The translations under genes were made by a program, and so were the position numbers. A stretch of 50,829 nt of DNA, from assembly GCA_030655215.1 (NCBI GenBank), contig JAURVZ010000026.1, forward strand, positions 1 through 50,829. Reading direction: 5' to 3'. This DNA comes from Pseudolabrys sp. (lineage in GTDB: Bacteria; Pseudomonadota; Alphaproteobacteria; Rhizobiales; Xanthobacteraceae). Positions 46,694-50,829 of this stretch are shown piece after piece. The first letter of the stretch is position 1. Every line of letters starts with the position of its first letter. The notes beneath the pieces are model-generated. The model worked only from the letters and a program-made list of their open reading frames with translations, made no database searches and was not told the origin of the DNA.

Positions 46694-47923
46694 ATGTCGG
46701 CTGCCGCCGCGCCCCATTCGCACGCCCATCATCACGACGACAGGCTGGCCCGCCGCAATGCCATCGTGCTGGCCGTGGCGCAGGCGCTGGCCGGCGGCAA
46801 TAACACGGTCATTATCTCGACCGCGGCCATCGTCGGCGCCGTGCTGGCGCCGGACAAGGGCCTCGCCACTGCGCCGGTCACCGCCATGGTCATCGGCATG
46901 TGGTTCGGCACGTTGCCGATCGGTTGGCTGGCGCGCCGCTTTGACCGCCGCTTCGCACTGCAATGCGGCTCGCTGTTCGGCGTCATCTCCGGCCTGATCT
47001 CCTGCACGGCGGTGATGGTCGGCTCGTTCTGGCTGCTGCTTCTCGGCACCTTCTGCGGCGGGCTCTATGCCGCCGCGCATCAGTCCTATCGTTTCGCCGC
47101 CGCCGACACCGCGAGCGAAGCCTACCGGCCGAAGGTCGTGTCCTGGGTGCTGGCCGGCGGCATCTTCGCCGCACTGATCGGCCCGCAACTGGTCATCGTC
47201 ACCAAGGACATGCTGTCGCCTTATCTTTTCGCGGCGAGCTATCTCGGCTCGTCGGTGTGCGCGCTGTTAGCTGCCATTGTGCTCGGCTTTGTCAAAGTGC
47301 CGCCGGTCGCGCCCAAGCGCATCGATACGTCGCGTCCGCTCAGCCATATCTGCATGACGCCGCGCTTTGTCGTTGCAGTCGCTTGCGGCGTCGCCAGCTA
47401 CGCCATGATGAACATGGTGATGACGTCAGCGCCTTTGGCCATGGTCGGCTGCGGCCATTCCGTCACCGATGCCGCGCTCGGCATTCAGTGGCATGTGCTG
47501 GCCATGTACGGGCCGAGCTTCTTCACCGGCAGCCTGATTGCCCGCTTCGGCGTCGAGCGCATCACCGCCATCGGCCTCGGCCTGATTGCGCTGGCGGCTG
47601 CCGTCGGCATTGCCGGCATCAGCGTTGCGCATTTCTGGACCGGGCTGGTGCTGCTCGGCCTTGGCTGGAATCTGGCGTTCATCGGCGCAACAACCATGGT
47701 GACGCATTGCCACCGGCCGGAAGAGCGCCACAAGGTGCAGTCGTTCAACGACTTCCTGATCTTCGGCACCATGGCGGTGACGTCGTTCCTGTCCGGCCAG
47801 ATGCTGGCTTACTGGAGTTGGCCGGCGATCAACGAAGTCGTCTTCCCGGTTGTCCTGACCGCCGGGGCACTTCTTGTCTGGCTGATTATGCACAAGCGTG
47901 CCGAGGCGAGGGCGGTTCTCTAG
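46694..47923 (+). CDS. MFS transporter with His-rich N-terminus
   Basis: A 409-residue inner-membrane protein with twelve predicted helices. The loop between helices 2 and 3 carries GWLARRFDRRFAL, a degenerate form of the MFS signature. A matching FGVERITAIGLGL loop is in the second half. The N-terminus reads HSHAHHHDD, a cytosolic metal-binding-like stretch. The substrate is unknown. Drug/proton antiport or metal-linked export are both possible; nothing in the neighbours decides. The ATG is preceded by GAGGAA at low spacing (CCGAGGAATCGCCCAG). It overlaps by 4 bp the convergent small gene. Confidence 0.85.
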   Translation: MSAAAAPHSHAHHHDDRLARRNAIVLAVAQALAGGNNTVIISTAAIVGAVLAPDKGLATAPVTAMVIGMWFGTLPIGWLARRFDRRFALQCGSLFGVISGLISCTAVMVGSFWLLLLGTFCGGLYAAAHQSYRFAAADTASEAYRPKVVSWVLAGGIFAALIGPQLVIVTKDMLSPYLFAASYLGSSVCALLAAIVLGFVKVPPVAPKRIDTSRPLSHICMTPRFVVAVACGVASYAMMNMVMTSAPLAMVGCGHSVTDAALGIQWHVLAMYGPSFFTGSLIARFGVERITAIGLGLIALAAAVGIAGISVAHFWTGLVLLGLGWNLAFIGATTMVTHCHRPEERHKVQSFNDFLIFGTMAVTSFLSGQMLAYWSWPAINEVVFPVVLTAGALLVWLIMHKRAEARAVL

Positions 47924-48153
47924 CCGGCGGCTTTGAGCGGCATTTCCACCGTCATCGGCACGCTGCCGACGAGACGGACACCGTCGCGGATTTCCAGCGT
48001 CATGCCATCCCGTGCCGGCTCGTATTCCAGCAGGATGTCATCAACGACGTCCTGGCCGAAGGTGATCGCTTCCTGATCGCTGATGATGTCGATTGTACCA
48101 AGATCTTCGTTTGGGCCGGCGGCGGACTGCAGCGCGTAGCGATAAATGGTCAT
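47920..48153 (-). CDS. Small DUF6894-like protein
   Basis: A 77-residue protein with a pattern like DUF6894: an opening strand MTIYRYALQ, an EDLGTIDIISDQEAITFGQDVV helix region split by a turn, and closing strands DGMTLEIRDGVRLV and VPMTVEM. No catalytic residues, membrane helices or signal peptide are seen. AGGGA sits 6 bp before the ATG. It ends 4 bp inside the MFS gene, tail to tail. The function is unknown, and the relation to the protein at 7426-7689 is by similar layout only. Confidence 0.65.
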   Translation of the reverse strand: MTIYRYALQSAAGPNEDLGTIDIISDQEAITFGQDVVDDILLEYEPARDGMTLEIRDGVRLVGSVPMTVEMPLKAAG

Positions 48154-48791
48154 CGCGAATCCCTGTGTCTGGTGCGGCGCATAGGTGCCAGTGCACCGCG
48201 CCGGGCCGGAGGTATTTCCGCGAAATTTTTACGCTGATGCTGCTGTTAAATCGCTTGCAAATAAAATGGTGGCTTGGCGCCGCGCTTTCTTGTCGCTCTG
48301 TTGAAAGTATCCCTCTGGTTAGGAGGGGAAGGCACAGGCCTGTCGTGCGCGGATGCTGAGGGAATTTTCGCATGGCAAAAATTTGAGGCTGTTTGAAAGT
48401 TCGGCGTTGTTTGAAATTGAATCGGTGCGCGTGCGTTGACGCTCTCTTCTTCACCCTCCCCTGGCGGGGGGAGGGTCGCGAGCGACAGCGAGCGGGGTGG
48501 GGTGATCTTCACTTAGAAATTCACCCCACCCCGACTGCTCTCACTGCGTTCGAGCAGTCGACCCCCCCCTCCAGGGGAGGGTGAAGAAAGGAAAGCGCCA
48601 TCCCCAACTATCGGAAACAACGCTGCATTCCGCCACAACCCGGCCGTTGCTTTGCTGCCATCTTTTTGGCATGGTCCGGCCGCTTTCCAGTCGAGGTGAA
48701 GCGCCCCGCAAGTGCGGCCATCCTTGACGTTCCTGTGCCGGTGGGAGCCAAGAAATTCCCGCCCGCCTAATTCTCAACTGAGGTTGGATTC
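48154..48791. other. Long intergenic region upstream of hppA
   Basis: This 638-bp gap holds a family D repeat (48447-48588) in its middle and no supportable gene. The left part (48154-48446) is less GC-rich than its surroundings and carries TTGCAAATAAA (about 48255). The right part leads into hppA with GAGG before the ATG. No tRNA, riboswitch or clear promoter is recognised. Confidence 0.5.
48447..48588. repeat. Intergenic palindromic repeat, family D (copy 2)
   Basis: Outer arms of 18 bp (48447-48464 and 48571-48588) are perfect inverted repeats. Inside, GCGAGCGGGGTGGGGT and ACCCCACCCCGACT match the inner arms of the copy at 18503-18636. Both copies are 134-142 bp long with C/G-rich self-pairing ends. 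Confidence 0.86.

Positions 48792-50829
<2,038 letters not shown>

Overview
The window is ordinary, well-packed chromosome of a high-GC alphaproteobacterium of the order Hyphomicrobiales (Rhizobiales), most like the Bradyrhizobium / Xanthobacteraceae branch. This rests on the Porin_2-type porin, an LdtR-like MarR regulator, a single bifunctional Rsh alarmone enzyme, a K+-independent proton pyrophosphatase, alphaproteobacterial intergenic palindromes and the gene order. No database search was possible, so the placement is inferred from recognised proteins and synteny. I saw no transposase, integrase, phage gene, CRISPR array, rRNA or tRNA.

Layout. 1-4.8 kb: 3' part of a porin, an XRE regulator, an alpha/beta hydrolase and a large lytic transglycosylase. 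5-12.3 kb: dapA-mscL, a Crp/Fnr regulator, a DUF6894 protein, smpB, a periplasmic Cu/Zn superoxide dismutase, a leftward unit (NYN nuclease, family-5 uracil-DNA glycosylase, ChaA-type antiporter) and rpoZ. 12.4-22.3 kb: a housekeeping block, rsh-pdxJ-acpS-lepB-rnc-era-recO, with several start/stop overlaps, then a small secreted Arg/Cys-rich protein and parC. 22.5-30 kb: mntH facing a leftward RDD-bpt-corA unit, threonine ammonia-lyase, and an orphan molybdenum-hydroxylase large subunit 11 bp downstream of hemB. 31.2-35.9 kb: a valine-degradation cluster (acyl-CoA dehydrogenase, DUF1772 membrane protein, 3-hydroxyisobutyryl-CoA hydrolase, DUF6163-like membrane protein, 3-hydroxyisobutyrate dehydrogenase), then ldtR. 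36-39.3 kb: an accessory-looking insert (SDR, unknown protein, LigI-like amidohydrolase, Bug/TctC binding protein). 39.5-46.4 kb: the core unit glyA-nrdR-ribD-ribE-ribH-nusB-thiL and an FMN-dependent 2-hydroxyacid oxidase. 46.7 kb to the end: an MFS transporter, a small DUF6894-like protein and a truncated hppA.

How the genes work together. The window joins cell-envelope turnover (lytic transglycosylase, DapA, LepB, LdtR), stress control (Rsh, MscL, SmpB, SodC) and cofactor synthesis (PdxJ, AcpS, HemB, RibDEH, ThiL). It also holds metal homeostasis (MntH, CorA, ChaA) and branched-chain amino acid metabolism (IlvA, valine degradation). Seven intergenic palindromic elements of four sequence families sit between genes. 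Two of them create false N-terminal extensions in unrelated genes.

No clearly new multi-gene system stands out. The best leads are the two uncharacterised membrane proteins locked into the valine pathway by stop/start overlaps, a perfect 18-bp TTGCAA-type palindrome ahead of ldtR, a related dyad ahead of mntH, and the hemB-linked orphan molybdenum-enzyme subunit.
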